Source of the DNA: Bolinopsis microptera
Lineage: Eukaryota; Ctenophora; Tentaculata; Lobata; Bolinopsidae
Direction: 5' to 3'
NCBI RefSeq assembly: GCF_026151205.1
Contig: NC_087078.1
Location: 8,324,675 to 8,388,674 of the forward strand
DNA: 64,000 bases
The notes beneath the pieces were generated by a model. It ran no database searches. It saw nothing but the letters and a program-made list of their open reading frames with translations, and was not told where the DNA came from. Shown in pieces: positions 34,808 to 48,100 of the stretch. Position 1 is the stretch's first letter. The number at the start of each line of letters is the position of its first letter. The translations under genes were made by a program, and so were the position numbers.

Positions 34808-36367
34808 GGTGATGCTGTTTCACTTGTCCAGGAATCACTTCAGTCTGTTATTGATATTGTGGTTCACATTCACTTCCACCTAAAGGCGATGTGGTGAAGT
34901 GCACTATGTATAACAGGGTAAAGATAACGCGCATTACGTAGCCAGTCATAGTGGGTGACTATTATTTATTTTTCTTTCATTTTTTATTGGACAGTTAATC
35001 AGAAATAGTGATTCCGGTCATACTCTATCCTCACTGGCAATCAGAAGAGGGAGCGGTATATCATCATATAACTGTGTCGATTGGAGGGTCTAAATAATTG
35101 TAAATACCACCTTTAAAAATATTTTCTTGTGTTTCAAGTTGATTTATTAATTATTATTTTTATTTGTATTCCTATTATTTTTTCTGTCCATTATTTTAAT
35201 GAATTGAAACAATAAAACAAGTAAATGTGTGGACTAAAGGTAAGCGTCAATCTGAAATTAAATCAATTTTAATTATTTGTTGTACAGCAATCAAAATAAT
35301 CGTACAATTGTCGCATTTAACTTACTAAAAATACATCATATTCATATTTATTTTAAAAATACAGAGGCATTGGCAATTTTTCCGTTTACTTGCATCCCAT
35401 TTAGGAGAAATTCAACCCCATAGCAAAATCTTCTGACTCAATTATAACCAAAACTTTAATCATTTAATTTACATTTCGCAAAATAAACAATTCCTTTATT
35501 TAATCCTGATCCTAATTAATAATTTACTCTTTATTCTACCATATACTGTTGCTACATTTGAAATAGAAACCTGGGCCAAAACAGCTTTTAGTTTTCTCTA
35601 CGGGCTATATAGCATTAAGGACACTATTAATAGCGGTAGAAAATAAATAATGGATTACTTCTTGTTTTCCTTCTCAAGTCTCTATTTCAACTTAATATAC
35701 ATTTTTATAAGATATAAGTGATCGAGAAAATTTTAGAAAAATCAGCAGAAAAATAAACTGCACTTAAACCGAATGGGCCAGAATTATCGGAATTTGAAGA
35801 TGGAATGTTTTATATTAATATTATATAGCTAAATTCGAGAGCATGCATTATGTTGCTAAGTCAGGAACATCATACATATCAAAAATTCTTGAAATAATAA
35901 TAATATGTCTGACCCTTCCCGTGTCTTACTGGTTTTCTAAAATAAAACTGCAGATAACTAAGAATTTCATTAAAATATTTCTGTCGTAAAAGCAGAGGTG
36001 AAGAAGCCGTATGGATGTAGAATAGATATTGAAAAACCGATTTATTGCTTTATTGAAAGGTGAACTAAAAGGTGAACCTAAAATTTACACATAAAATCAA
36101 ACCAATCGGTGTAAATTTGGGTATTTATTATTTAATTAAACCAATATATAATGAGAGAATTTCTCTCTCTAATGCAACAATTTCTGAAATAATGATCGTG
36201 TCCAACGATTTGAAAAAAGAAGTATAAATATGCTATACAAATAATTATCTTAGTAGCAGATAATTAAACAAACACACTTAAGTTTGATCTGAATTCTGAA
36301 CCGACCGATTTTCAAATCACACCCCAAATAATATCAGAAAGAATCTATTAAGAACTTGAAAAGCTAA
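34808..36367. other. intergenic stretch
   Basis: About 1.6 kb of AT-rich DNA between the UBE2K start and the convertase stop. No gene or repeat of note. Minus-strand AATAAA candidates near 36045-36055 could polyadenylate the convertase mRNA. Confidence 0.5.
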
Positions 36368-39300
36368 TCATGAGTGAATCATGGAGACAAAATCTTCGTC
36401 GTCCTCGTCAACTCTGTACGCTTCGTTTATTCTGTTGAATCTGTCCGTTTCATCAGAGTCCTGATCGTTTAGCAGGGAATAGGTAGGCGCCTGTTTATTT
36501 TTCCAATGATATAAGGGGCAGATGAGAACACCTAACAGCGCCACGATCAGAACTCCGCCAACAACATACCGCGTAAAAGAGCTCCATGTACTAGCATCGT
36601 GTTTATCAAAACTCTCAGCAAGGAGAGTACAGGTGTTGATGTTGCTACCAGAGCAGTAGCAGCAGCGATCACGTGCTCCCTCATTGCAACATTGCCAGCA
36701 CTCGTTGTTATCAGTGTTCTTTACGAGGGGCGCTTTGCAGGTCAGACACTGAGCGGGTCCCCCTTCCGTGCAGTTGGTACAGGTCACGTGGCATGGTTTA
36801 CAGGTGTTAAGAGTGTGGTCGTTGAAGAGTCCCTGACTGCAGGCGTTCACGCAACTCTCGCCCGCTAAGGAGAAGCCGGCGATGCATTCGCTGCACTGGT
36901 GCGCGCTTTCTCCACTACATTCCAGACACGTGGGGTGGCATGCTTCACAGCTGTCTCCTCTTTGGAAGAAACCAGGACTACAGGAATGAACACATTCTTG
37001 AGCCTGGTTTACGAATCCGGGGGGACATGTCAAACAGGACTTGGAACCAGGTCCATTGCAACTCTTACAAATGTTATCACAAGGCAAACAGGCTGTTCCG
37101 CTGAGATAGAACGATTCAGAACATTGAGCTACACAAGAGCTCTCCTCGAGCATCAAACCTGGGCCACAGGAAGCACAAGAGGTAGCAGAGGGACCATTAC
37201 ACTCACCACAGGACTCATGACAGTGAACACATTCTGACAGACCATTAGTTTGAGTTGGGAAGGTACCAGCAGGACAGGCCTCAACACATTGTGCTCGCTG
37301 AGCTAGAGTCGTGTCTCTGAGGAGATGTTTACCAGGATGACAGGAGACGCAGTAGTTATCATACTGCTGAAGACACAACTCACACCCACCACTGCACCCT
37401 CCACAGTACACCTCGTCCTGGTAGTTGTACTTCACTCTCAGAGACTCGATGGTGGAGTCTTTACAAGCTGTGCAGGAGAACTCAGAAGGGCCGTTACAAG
37501 CTGCACAGTCTGTTGGACACGTGTGGCAGGCATCATCTTTCAAGTAGAGTCCTCTCTCACAGGGGTTATTACAGTTACCCTGAGTTAATTTGTACCCCTC
37601 CTTGCAGTTTCTGCACGCTCCCATCGCATCACATTCTAAACAAGCACCAGCTTTGTCGCACGGTAAACATGCTCGGTCTCTCTTGAACATACTTACCGGA
37701 CATTTTGTCAGACACTCACCATTGTAACGGAATGTGGCCTCATTACAGGAGGTACAATCATCTGGTCCTGCGCAGGACAGACATCTGTGGCCACAAGATT
37801 TACATTTTCCGTCGGATCCTAAACTGTATTGTCCTTCAGGACAAGCAGGGTTACAAACATTGCCATCTAGCCGGAAATGAGGAACACAACCCGTACACTG
37901 GTTGGGCTCTACACCAGAACAGGCACTACAATTATCTGCACACTTGTCACATGTCCCTGTGTTGGAGTTAGGAGTGTAACCAGAGGGACACTCTCGGAGA
38001 CAGTCACCAGATAAGAGAAACAGGTTACTGATACAACTCTCGCACTGGTGGATGGAGTCCCCAGCACAAGCTTTACAAGTATAATGGCAACGTTTACAAA
38101 CGTGTTCATCACCAGTGGTGTAATAGGACGCCGGACAAGACTCTTGACATTTCGACTCTGCTAGATACAGATTAGCTTTACAAGACACACATTGGTTGTC
38201 TTCAGTACCAAAGCAAGAATCACAACCATCAGAGCATGCGCTGCAGGTTTTAGTAGCAGAGTCTCCGAAGAAGCCTGATGGACAGAGCTGGTAACAGCGG
38301 TTACCGAGAAAGAAGAGAGAAGGCTGACATGTAAGACACTTGTCGTACCCGACATCAGTACAGGTAAAGCAGTCAGTGTGACACATCTCGCATTGTCCGT
38401 ACTTTGTGATGGTATTCTGAGGACAGGCACTAACACATTTGTGTTCACTCAGAAGGAGGTAGGAACCAGAGTGGCAGCCAATACATTCCGTGGCAGAGGG
38501 TCCGTTACAAGTCTCACAGTTGGAATCACAAGCGGCACACTGACCTGAAGAGTTCACATACTCGCCCACATCACAGTGAGAGATACATACTGTTCCTTTC
38601 TGTTCAGGTGTTCCCCCGGACCACAGATATCTACACAAATGTTGGTGGATTGTTGGAGATAGTGGGCACATGTTGTACAGTTTCCAGGACCAGTCCCAGT
38701 ACATCCAAAGCTTTGGTCACAGTGGCTGTCACATTCAGAGTCAGAATTGTTATCGAAATCTGGCACTGAGATCTTGTTCTCCCTGAGTTCTGGCTGAGTA
38801 GTACTGCCGTGCATTACGAGCTGCCACGAAATCAGCGTCATCCGATCTAGGCCGTTATTCTTTACACTCAGTTCCCAAGTTCCAGCTGGATTTTCACCCC
38901 ATGTGTGAACGTTGAGGAAGGGCCATTTGTTGAAACCATTTGTACTTCTGTCATACTTTCTGGCTGTTAGAAGCGTGGTGACAGTTCCACTAGGAGACTT
39001 CAGTTTTAGAGATATATCACCTCTTTTCTCTGCTTGAATGGTAATAACAGATTGTACATGCTCCAGAAACATAACTCTTCCATCGCAACCGTCTGAGGTA
39101 AATCTAAACTTCTCCTCCTTTCCTGACCCAATACTCTTCTCTTTACTCTGTTTTTCACTCTCGCATATTTCCGGATCAGGAACATTATTCCACAACTGAG
39201 CGAGCTCGACCAAACCACCAGCATCGATCACACCAAACCCAAACTTGTGTGAAACATTGTAACCTGCACCGTTGGTAGCCCACTCAGCTTCTTTAAGATT

Positions 39301-40512
39301 CCTGGGTTTGGAAGTTTTCACCACAAGATGCTGTAAATCCCGCCATGTTAACAGAGGGTTAGCCTGGAGCACCAGAGCGAATATTCCAGCTGCCAGGGGA
39401 GCAGCTGCACTGGTACCAGTGTGCCGCTCTGTACACTTACTGTGCAGATCAGTAGACATTATCTGCCGCTCCTTACCGCTCCCGCTGGAGTAGGTTACTG
39501 CTAAGGTAGAGGAACATTCCTCAGCATACCACGGCTTGTTCCCGTTTTCTGATGTTGATCCTATTGATAAAGTCCAGATAGAGTTTGTGTATCCATCACA
39601 GTTGCAGTTATCAAATGAAACACCACCATTTCCACTAGCCCACACAAATATACTGCCACGCCCATCCCTACCATCTGTAATACCACTGGTAAACGACTGT
39701 ACTGTCAGGCTTCCTGGACCATCTACTGTTCTACCATCATCATCAGGTCCCCAACTTGCACTATAGATATCAATAAAGTCTTGGTTGAGACCAAGGGCTT
39801 TAGCTTCAATAGCATCAGTGACGTCACCATCCAGCATCCTAACCCCTCCAATTCTGGAGTTATAGGCAGCCCCCACTCCACACACCTCGTTATTAGCAAC
39901 TGAAGCTACCTCTCCAGCACACCTTGTACCGTGTTTGTTCTCGTTTGTTATGTCGTACCGGGGCATTGGATCATCATCGTTATCATTTAGATCAATGCTG
40001 GCTCGAGCTTCATAGTTCGCTTGAATATCAGGATGTGTGCGCTCTAAGCCGTCATCTAAGATGGTGACAACAATACCCTGCCCAGTTACACCTTGTCTCC
40101 AGGCTCCGGTCACATTGTTGTAGTCATCGTACAGGTACCACTGTTTGGGGAAATATTTATCGTTGAAGCTGAACTCAGGAGCACGCTCTGCTCTGCTGAA
40201 CCCCTTTAACAGCGCTTCTCTTTTAACCCTTCTCAGAACTCTCTGTTGAGTTGCTGATCTGACTTTTCTGTGATTTTCAATTGAGCTGGTTACAGAATGA
40301 GAATGAGATTCACTGTACTGAGGGTGAGTCTTGTGTCTGAAGAGATAGTGATTTGTAACACTCCCGATACCCCCTAAATTGTCCATGTCTAACTGTCCTG
40401 CCACCTCATGAGGATCCTCACCCGTGTGAAGCTCTACGCTCCACGAATTGTGGTATTTGCATTGCACTGCAAGCGCTGCGAGTGACCAGAAGATCAGGGA
40501 ATATGTTAACAT
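36368..40512 (-). CDS. PC5/furin-like proprotein convertase with Cys-rich repeats and a membrane anchor; single exon, one frameshift
   Basis: About 1,380 codons without an intron. In order: signal peptide (1-18); propeptide ending RRVKR98; S8 catalytic domain with Asp153 (ILDDG), His194 (HGTRC), oxyanion Asn295 (ASGNGG) and Ser368 (GTSAAAP), the same numbers as human furin; P domain to about 600; then a long array of furin-type Cys-rich repeats (CxxC modules), a TM helix (YVVGGVLIVALLGVLICPLY) and a 46-residue tail with an acidic cluster (DEDDEDF). Domain order matches PCSK5 isoform B. It would cleave secretory precursors after dibasic sites in the late Golgi. The frame shifts at a run of five C (38613-38617, G on the gene strand). 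The two frames overlap across 38554-38704 and one extra base would join them, so an assembly error is likely. Confidence 0.9.
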
Positions 40513-42192
40513 ACAACACAGGAGCTGTGCGAGGCTGGGTACTTCTCTTTTTTAGCTCATTTTACATCACCTACTGGAGGGTGGCTGTTAGATGGTTTGT
40601 AAATTAATACGAATAGTTGGTCATTTTATTATTTATAGTGAAATCAGGTGATAAAATGTTTGAAGGTCGCAATGATTGTAACAAATTATAGGACAAACAT
40701 AATGAAATGATTATGAGCAACTAATAACATTTGTCCTATCAAAGGTTGCAACACACACAACAACTCAAAAGTCAAAACACACCACATACGATTTGTTAAC
40801 TACAAAAGTTGCACAATCATCATCCGCCGTCGTGGTAATACGTGTCAACTCATACAGTACACATAGAGAAACGAGCAAATGTCTCCATGTCATGACAGTA
40901 AGTAACTACTGCTACTACTACTAGTACAATACTAATACTGCAACTGCCTTATGATTACCGTCGATAATGAAAAGCACTAAGCAGTCGTACATTTCCAGTT
41001 ATTCCGACTTTATGCAGCACAGTGAATAATGCAATGGGTTCTATTCCATGAGGGAACTTGTAAAGATGTGAACAATGTATAAAGCAACATTGTATAAATT
41101 AATCGGTAAAGAAGATTGTATGCTAATATTATTTGAATTATATTATGAATTAGCCACTATCCAGATATCTGATGTAATTATAAATTATAATATAAATACC
41201 GGGCGGGCCATCATTAGAGCAGTATCGAGTAGATCCTACGTTATAGAGTTGCCAGTGCAGTGGACAGTGGTATTATTATAGTGGTATATAATATATAGTG
41301 GTATAGTATGATCAACTTTCCTTGTTTTAATTTTGGTCCACCTTGTATTCTACTATAAAATCTATTGTAACCCATAATACATTGCAACTGATAATAATAC
41401 ATACTAATAATACATAAAAACTTTACTAACCTACGGAACTATAACATTATGAATAATAATAGCAATGCTATGCAACCTCTAACAAAGATAAACACTACTG
41501 TAAGGGACAACTTTAAGAACTTAAGCAAACTTAGTACATTACGAACTACACTTACATATTTTGTATATCATAAAATGAAGCTTCACAAAGCAAATCGACT
41601 AATGATGATGTAAGCAACAAAGAATGTTGACTCAGTTCATAAATTCCCAACTAATTATCTTTATTGATTTCAACTTGGAATGCCCACCCTACTTCTACCT
41701 GTAACTGACACAACGAAGGACACATTACAAAAGGTACTGGCTAGTAGTAGTGACTAGTAACAACTAGATAGACTTAACCACTATTATATTGATGTAATTA
41801 AATGCCTCCCCAGCAGCAGTACTCCACTCCCTTACATTACAATATAACATTAACTGTCTAATTAGAAGTTTAGTGTCTGGGTGGGCCAGAATTAACTGCA
41901 CATATGAAATTGTAATCCAAATCTTAATATGTATGCAGGACACATGTAACGAAGATTATTTTAGATATACAGATCAAAAAACAGCGAATTTGTAACTGAA
42001 ACGAAATGTTATGTTCGGTCAAAATGATTAAATCATTAAATCTTGCAAAATTTGAAATACAAATATGGTATAAATCAAATTCACAATCGAAATGGTATAA
42101 CGTAACAAATTACAACACAATATAGCAACTTTACCAAGCAAAATTCAAATTAATGATAATGAGAATCGTGTCACTAAACCCAATGATAAATC
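40513..42192. other. non-coding stretch between the two convertase-like ORFs
   Basis: About 1.7 kb, AT-rich, holding the convertase promoter. No catalytic-domain exons that could extend the 42193-42492 ORF are seen on the minus strand. The frame 41075-41281 (plus) has no recognisable domain. Confidence 0.55.
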
Positions 42193-42492
42193 TTAGTACC
42201 CTCGTTTATACCTCCTCAGTATTCTCTGTTGAGTTGCTGTCCTAACATGTCTGTGAAGAACTAAGGAATCAGTCACAGCCACAGATCGCGTGGAACTGTA
42301 TCTAGGCTGACCCTTACGTTTGAAGATGTAGTGATTTGGCAGATTGCCAATACGGCCCATGTTAACCATGTTGAGTTGTTTTGCCACTTCATCAGGGTCA
42401 GAACCTGGTTGTAGTTCCACTGACCACGTGTGATGGTATTGGCTGTGAACTGTCAGCAGTGCCAGAGAGAGGACGAGAGAAAGGAAGAGCAT
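42193..42492 (-). CDS. convertase propeptide-only paralog
   Basis: 99 residues from the internal ATG at 42492, chosen because it gives a clean signal peptide (MLFLSLVLSLALLTVHS); the frame is open 36 codons further upstream. It then matches the propeptide of the convertase at 36368-40512: HTWSVELQPGSDPDEVAKQL against NSWSVELHTGEDPHEVAGQL, then NHYIFKRKGQPRYS, and RTATQQRILRRYKRGY against RSATQQRVLRRVKREA. The ORF stops two residues after the cleavage motif, so there is no catalytic domain. It could be a secreted propeptide-type inhibitor, a separate first exon spliced to the downstream gene (a weak GTACTA donor overlaps the stop region), or a truncated duplicate. Same strand and 1.7 kb upstream of the intact paralog. 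Confidence 0.7.
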   Translation of the reverse strand: MLFLSLVLSLALLTVHSQYHHTWSVELQPGSDPDEVAKQLNMVNMGRIGNLPNHYIFKRKGQPRYSSTRSVAVTDSLVLHRHVRTATQQRILRRYKRGY

Positions 42493-42959
42493 AGAACAGA
42501 GACTAGTGTAAAATGATATACAGGAGACTGGTGTAAAGCACTTAATAAGGTAATAAGACTTGGTGTAAAGTGAGGGAACTTCAGGTAGGTAATGAGACAC
42601 ACTTTGAGAGTGTTACATGTTGTTCTATCCTAGGTCAGAGTACTGGGTTAAAATAATTACACCCGTTTTATAGTATGTAGAGATGGAACTCAATGTTCAC
42701 AATTCAATTGAATTGGTGTCCGCATTAAATAAAAAACACCAGCAGATACTAGAATGTGAAAGCCTATCAGTACATGTAATGTGAAATTTGATGATCAGCA
42801 ACCAAATTAGAGTGCACTTCTTAATCAAGTAGATCTGGCATATAGTTTTGTCATTTTGTTTCAATTCAGATTATTGAAATTCCAGCAAACAGACTCCAGC
42901 ACAGGTTTAACTGGCCCAAATTTAAGAAAACATGACTGTGGACACTATATTCTATGTTT
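42493..42959. other. non-coding stretch
   Basis: Between the propeptide ORF and the foldback element. No signal except the possible N-terminal extension of the propeptide ORF up to 42600. Confidence 0.5.
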
Positions 42960-43740
42960 CATAGAATGGGGGGGATGCAACGTCAATTAATGTCAATTAA
43001 TGTCAATTAATGTCAATTAATGTCAATTAATGTCAATTAATGTCAATGTCAGTTTTGCAAAATTTTGGAATACTGACATTAATTGACACGATATTTTTCG
43101 ACCAGAGATTATGTAGTTCTACCATATTTTTAGCACTTTAGAACGTTTATATCATCAATTTATTCACTACTATCACATATGGAAATGTGAAATGTGAAAA
43201 AATTCAGATCATTAAACAATAAAACTAAAATAGTACGGTTTTCCGAAATTTAATTTTCTTAAATGGGCGTGGCCATCCAAGGGCGTGGTTCTCGACATCA
43301 TCAGAACTTAAAACCCACATTAAACGAAATGCCTTCATGACATTTATATTTGAATAACGAATCTTAAACAGCTAACATTACTCCTTCATACTAAAAAAGC
43401 CGATTCTAGATATTTTACCTGTATAAGAAACCAATAAAATATTGGCGTGGCCGGTGGGGACCGAAGATGGAAGGGTTGGAAGCTGAAATTTTTTTTGGTG
43501 GTCTTTGAACTTAAGGATCAACAGATAAGAACATACTCGTAATTATTCAAGGACATTTTGTTTTTTTGAACCGGTCTAACTTACATAGACGTGAATATCT
43601 TGAATATTTACCGAATAATGATAATCTCAAATTTCAAGACAAATTAATGTCAATTAATGTCAATTAATGTCAATTAATGTCAATTAATGTCAATGTCAGT
43701 TTGGGGTTTTTATGGAATACTGACATTAATTGACGTTGCA

Positions 43741-43774
<34 letters not shown>

Positions 43775-43781
43775 ATAGAAT
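42960..43781. mobile_element. 806-bp foldback element with G-run/C-run ends and 8-bp target duplication
   Basis: CATAGAAT repeats at 42960-42967 and 43774-43781. The element runs 42968-43773. The left end is seven G then ATGCAACGTCAATTAATGTCA; the right end is the exact inverse of that 21-mer followed by more than 30 C. Just inside each end, in direct orientation, is an array of TGTCAATTAA units followed by a short spacer and TGACATTAATTGAC, so each end can fold on itself. The internal roughly 550 bp has no ORF. Same architecture as the 8.1-kb insertion at 16810-24953 but with unrelated sequence. Confidence 0.85.
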
Positions 43782-45111
43782 ATTCTAAAGACATTTATTT
43801 ACAGTTTACACTTCACATGTTTTAATAACTTAACAGGTCGTTCATATCTAGCTTATTTAATTGAATTTAATCATGAACTGATCACGTGACATGTACTAAT
43901 AATTGCAATTATAATAAAAATAAAATTTACACAAATACGATCAGGATTATTAACTAATTTAAAGAGGCCTCAATTGAAGGTTGTTGGAGTATTGTTAATA
44001 CAGTAATGAGTAAAACCCCGATTTAATGCAAACCCCGATTAACTGCAGCTTTTTCCTTTCTCCCAAACTCCGCGGTAAATCGGGGTTTTACACTTTACAG
44101 AATACAGATTACAGACCCATGACTTTAACACTATAGAGCTATAGAGACCCATTACTGAACAGTAGTTCACCACTAAAGGTCGTTCAGATACACGTCAGTC
44201 AATCTTTTAGAGTAAGTTAAATCCTTTTAGAGCCCAATTGTTGGAGCTACAACCAGATACACAACTGTTACTCAGAATATGCAATGATGATATAAGTGGT
44301 GCTAAAACGATTCCAAACCAACATTGACAAGTTTCGTTAAAGAAATAAGAACGAGTTATTGTACCTATCAGATCTACCACTTAATGAACTAGGCGACGGG
44401 CGAACAGCAGCTGTCAAAATGTAAATACAGTAATGACAAAGCACAGCATAATGACAAAGCACTGGGTTATGACAAAGCTACAGACCTATGACTTTAAAAT
44501 GAGTTTCTTCTAGAGTGGCCAATCAGACGTTTTGTACCGCTGCCAATTAGAGTAGATCAGACGCTGATATGGTGGGCCTTTAAAATACAGTTCCTGCTAA
44601 GTACAACTTTTATTAGTCTAGACCTCCCAGTCAAGGTTTTGTTCCCTAATAAAGTTGATTTGTTTCGTACAATACCACATGTACCTCTTTCTACTCCTTA
44701 CAACTGTTTGATACTGAGCAATCAGGTGATATTATGTTGATGCCTAAACAGCATGGTCTTGCTGGTTTATGGACAATGAGTCTTGAAACTCTCATTCTGC
44801 GAATCAGCACCTGGGTGACTTTAAACTTTGCAGCGCAATTTGTACATCAATGACCAGTTTGACCACCACTTTTTGACATGTTAAATTTGACATTGTCACA
44901 CATCTGCAAAGAACCTTTTAGTGAACCATATGTGTCTTTACTCTTAACAAATCAAAAGAGATTAATACTGCAAAGCTAACTAAGTTACGGGACAGTAAAC
45001 AACAAGACATTTCACAAAGGAACAGACCAGCTGTGAACTGTGGAGGGACACCTGTCAGGTTAACTACGATTTAATAGATTTAGCTGAGTTAATAGCTTAA
45101 CTAAGGTGTAT
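43782..45111. other. intergenic stretch upstream of the PLAT gene
   Basis: No gene seen. It contains the small inverted-repeat element at 44010-44091 and a short direct repeat of ATGACAAAGC (about 44432-44478). Confidence 0.55.
44010..44091. mobile_element. 82-bp MITE-like inverted repeat
   Basis: GTAAAACCCCGATTTA at the left and its exact inverse at the right, with a second internal AACCCCGATTAA. The motif resembles the ends of pogo/Tigger-type elements, but no target duplication could be fixed. Confidence 0.55.
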
Positions 45112-45118
45112 TATAAAG
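45112..45118 (+). promoter_or_regulatory. TATA box of the PLAT gene
   Basis: TATAAAG about 50 bp upstream of the start codon at 45163, consistent with transcription starting near 45140 and a very short 5' UTR. Confidence 0.6.
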
Positions 45119-45162
45119 AGTCCGAGACAATTGAGTTGGTGAATTACTCTTTGAGTTTTGAC

Positions 45163-48100
45163 ATGATGAAGTTCGTTTTATTTTGTGCTCTGTTTTCCTT
45201 GGCATCAGCAAGTAAGTCTATACTTTTTAACGATGATTTGTTCTGGCAAACTTTAACTTGATCCCAGAGACCTTATCCTAGCCGCTGCACCAACAATACA
45301 GTCTGATTTGCAAACGTTTACCTTTTCAGCGACATACACAATAGTAACAGAGACTTCAAACGTGAAAAATGCCGAAACAGACAACATTTATCTCCGCATG
45401 ACTCTGGTTGGACCACACGGAAACGTTTTGACCCCTTACTTCGATGAACCCGACAGAGACGATTTTAAGAAAGGAGCTTCCGAAGCGTTTGTGTTCAGCG
45501 GACTGAAAGAGGTGGGAGAGATCCACTGTATTGATATCAGTGTTGGAGGAGACGATTGGTGGCTCTTCGAGACCGTGAGTCAAATACAAGGATTACATTA
45601 TATGGGTGATCATTTATTATGTGCCGTAATATTAATAATTTACGAATACCGTTTTGCAGTGGTTTGCAATATTATAGTCTTTAATAATATTTAAATGCAT
45701 ATGGGCGATTCCATGATAACTGAAACCAGTGACTAAAAAATGAAATTTGGTGTTGGGCTAACGGAAATTATAGCTAATCCTCAAGATATTTAACTATATA
45801 TTCAGGGACTAAAAACAGTTTGTTGATATCGAGCCTGGTTTAAAAACTGCAAACTACTTCATCATTTTGTAATTAGCAGCAACTAAGTTAGAACCAAGCA
45901 AACATCGATACAAGGCAGAAACAGAAAAAAAATGGACAGAGTGTAATTTACAATACCTCCAAATGTAATTTACGTATACTTCCTAAAATGCCTCTACACT
46001 GCACACATTCCACATCTCTATAATAGAAATAAAATAGGAATTTGAAGAAACGTCACCTTTATTGTTTTCATGCCTTATTGTAACTTCTGATCTAACACTG
46101 GGGCACGAATTACAACTTTAGTGCACAATTTTACGTTTACCTTTTCAAATGCAGCTCACTTCAAAACTATAAGAGATAGTCATTCAACTTTTATTGCCAC
46201 ATGAGCACAGTGGTTTGAACTTCAATCGGGCTCTATATCAACATGTAGGCTGTAGCTAGCCTAAGATTAGCATACAATTAAAACCCACATTTTCTGCTAA
46301 GTGTAATTTACACTAGAGTTGAGACACAGTTAATAAACTGCGGAGTGACTAAAATGCTATACAGCAAAAACAGAAAGCTCCAACCAAACACTCCACCTAC
46401 TGATCCTAACCACCCTAACAACTCTCAAGCTCTCTCTCTTCAACCCTCATTCCCTCACTCCTCTTGGTGCACAAAACCATTCTAACCTATGTATGTCCCC
46501 CTTACGGGTTCCACAAGCCCAACGGTACATAGTTAGACGAAAAACAGAGAAGCCTTGATTGCCAGATCAAGGACTGCATCAGTAGCAGCGAAATACGGAT
46601 ATACCTTCTCCCTTACAGTCAGCGAGCTGACAACTATCTGACTGTGTCTTTTAGGCCTTGCCACACCACCTTCGCTATTGCATCCGCTCGCCCGTATTCA
46701 CTGACACATGCCACACCTGGGTTTAGTATGAAGATGTACACATATTCACCCAAGATGCGGAGATGCCTCAGTTTAGCAAGTTGAGATACAACAGCAAACT
46801 CACAGGAGCATGGATCAGAATCATCAGTTACCAACCTGACACCGTTTCGGGGCTTTAATCGCAATACGGTTTCCTGTCAGGCGCCCCAGCAGTCCACCCT
46901 TGAACCACCATCTGATCCGAGAGTCACTTGAGGAGACCCGTTAGAGCTCGCAATTGGCGACGAGATAACGTTTATGGTTCCTCTAGATGTTATAGTGAAC
47001 TCTCAAGCTCCAACCTTCCTGAACTCCCACTCCCTCTTTCTCGATAACAAGTAAATCCATCTGGAACAGTGGGCTGCCTCTTTCCCACTGTCCCGTACCA
47101 GCTTCTTCAGCTCTCTTCCTCTAAAACCAATCCTCCTCGCAGCTCTCTCCAAACTCTGCGCAACCACTCCCCTAGCTCCAACTTCGACTGCGGCATTATA
47201 ACAGCACCAACCTTTCGCCTGAATCTCAGCCTGCAGACCACTGTATCGGTCGAGTTTGTACTCGTGCGATTCAGCGATCCGCTCTTCAGATGGTACTGTT
47301 AGCTCCCACCAAATAACTGTCTTTGCCGACCTTGAGAATATCACAAGGTCCGGCCTCAGCCGTGTTTCCACAATCTCACTGGGAAACTTAAGCTGCCCCT
47401 CAAGGTCTGACAGCACTATCCAATCCCGATACCCACTCAGGATCCCAAAACCACGACTCTCCTTCCGGTCGTCTGTACCTGCTTTTCTCCTCCCAGCAGG
47501 AATAAAATCAATGAACTGTCTTCCATTGCCGGCCTTGTTCTTATAAGTGTTCACTCGGCGATCACAATGGAAGACAACCTGTTCAGAGATCTGCTTCAGA
47601 ACCTTGTCGTGCCGCCATCTATACCTTCCTTGACTAAGGGCCACCTTACACCCAGCCAAAATGTGCTGAATGGTGCCCATCCTCTCCTCACATAACTTGC
47701 ACTTCCCATCCTCATCTTCACTCCACTTGGAAACCATAGAGGGGGTTAAGAGGGTGCCGTACACAGCACTTAGCATGAACCCAATAAGTGAGTCACCATA
47801 CTTAAAAAGTGTATGCCAGCTCAAATCCGTCTTCATTACGAGCTCTCTCCACTCACCCCACCTGCTCTGCATCTCCAGAGAACCTACTTGCACCTCCCTC
47901 TCTCTTTCAATGTTCTCCTTCACTCTCAGCATAACCTCCCTCTCTCTTTCCCGCTCATCCATCCTCTCCCAAGGTTTTTTCCAGTCACCAAAACCGATGC
48001 CAACTCTTTTTTGAGGTTGCACCATCCCTCGCACCGATTCACAGACCAAATCTCTTCTGGCCTCTTCCAGTTCTGTCTCAGGCCTCCAAACTCTACCAGA

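Noticed and set aside
36599..38112. Plus-strand and shifted frames over the convertase Cys-rich region
   Set aside because: Shadows of the real minus-strand coding sequence.
38600..38620. Programmed -1 frameshift in the convertase
   Set aside because: No recognisable slippery heptamer with a downstream pseudoknot was seen; a base-count error in GGGGG is simpler.
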